Source of the DNA: Daejeonella sp. H1SJ63
GTDB lineage: Bacteria; Bacteroidota; Bacteroidia; Sphingobacteriales; Sphingobacteriaceae
Assembly (NCBI RefSeq): GCF_029360775.1
Contig: NZ_JARKMZ010000005.1
Location: 96,129 to 160,128 of the forward strand
Reading direction: 5' to 3'
Length of the DNA stretch: 64,000 bases
In this document: positions 63,948-64,000 of the stretch, in pieces
Layout: each line of letters starts with the position of its first letter
Position numbering within the stretch: the first letter of the stretch is position 1
Notes under the pieces: generated by a model
The model's database searches: none
Told to the model about the DNA's origin: nothing
The model's input: the letters and a program-made list of their open reading frames with translations, nothing else
Program-made: the position numbers and the translations under genes

Positions 63948-63966
63948 TCCGTTAATTATTAACGGA
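63948..63966. terminator. hairpin after carB
   Basis: TCCGTTAAT and ATTAACGGA form a 9-bp arm palindrome about 60 bases downstream of the carB stop. No T-tract follows, so its role as terminator is uncertain. Confidence 0.35.
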
Positions 63967-64000
63967 TAAGGAAAGGAGTAGAAAGCATGGTTTTCTGCTC

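Noticed and set aside
1..64000. tRNA and rRNA genes
   Set aside because: No cloverleaf-like sequence with conserved TTCRA and CCA-end features or rRNA segments was recognised by reading; a tRNAscan run would settle this.

Overview
The window looks like a chromosomal segment of a Bacteroidota bacterium, most likely Sphingobacteriaceae (Pedobacter-like). The evidence is a SusC/SusD pair, a DUF4270 lipoprotein, a stand-alone GT5 'glycogen synthase' domain, a 938-residue CarB without the usual C-terminal regulatory domain, and Bacteroidota-type promoter boxes (TAnnTTTG). The organism is inferred from gene content only.

Layout. 1-10070 is mostly housekeeping: an M1 aminopeptidase cut by the window edge, a TlpA-like thioredoxin lipoprotein, an acyl-CoA dehydrogenase, rfaE2, a flippase-like membrane protein, panC, a GT5 domain protein, a DUF4270 lipoprotein and glmS. 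10203-15023 is a minus-strand hexuronate cluster (uxaB, uxaA, a decayed uxaC stub, an ExuT-like MFS porter), divergent from a LacI-type regulator. 16530-49365 is a very large catabolic island, nearly all on the minus strand. It holds nagA, a cytochrome c/FG-GAP protein, nagB, two GH109-type oxidoreductase-fold glycosidases, two more Gfo/Idh/MocA proteins, five alpha/beta-hydrolase (acetylxylan-esterase-like) proteins, an amidohydrolase, a second MFS porter, a NIPSNAP protein, an M19 dipeptidase homologue, a PmoA-like protein, a TIM-barrel isomerase and susD/susC. Seven of its enzymes carry Tat leaders. 49787-64000 returns to housekeeping and stress genes: panD, rluF-like, oxyR, superoxide dismutase, tadA, csaA, an rRNA methyltransferase, terC, a sigma/anti-sigma/adhesin module, nadR-type kinase, pnuC and carB.

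How the island may work (inference). SusC/SusD import a glycan. Secreted esterases remove acyl groups. Tat-exported NAD-dependent GH109/Gfo-Idh enzymes, with the isomerase and PmoA-like protein, break unusual glycosidic bonds. MFS porters carry sugars in, and NagA/NagB and UxaB/UxaA handle amino sugars and uronates. No classical endo-acting glycoside hydrolase or polysaccharide lyase is present. Three transcription units share a near-identical palindrome, CGATAACGTTATCG, 145-190 bp upstream of their first gene, which points to one LacI-type regulon.

Genome plasticity is marked in the island: a mosaic 2-kb duplication that also moved a Tat leader onto another enzyme, a RAYT transposase inside ~319-bp repeats rich in REP-like palindromes, and a ~296-bp MITE-like element that interrupts the main operon.
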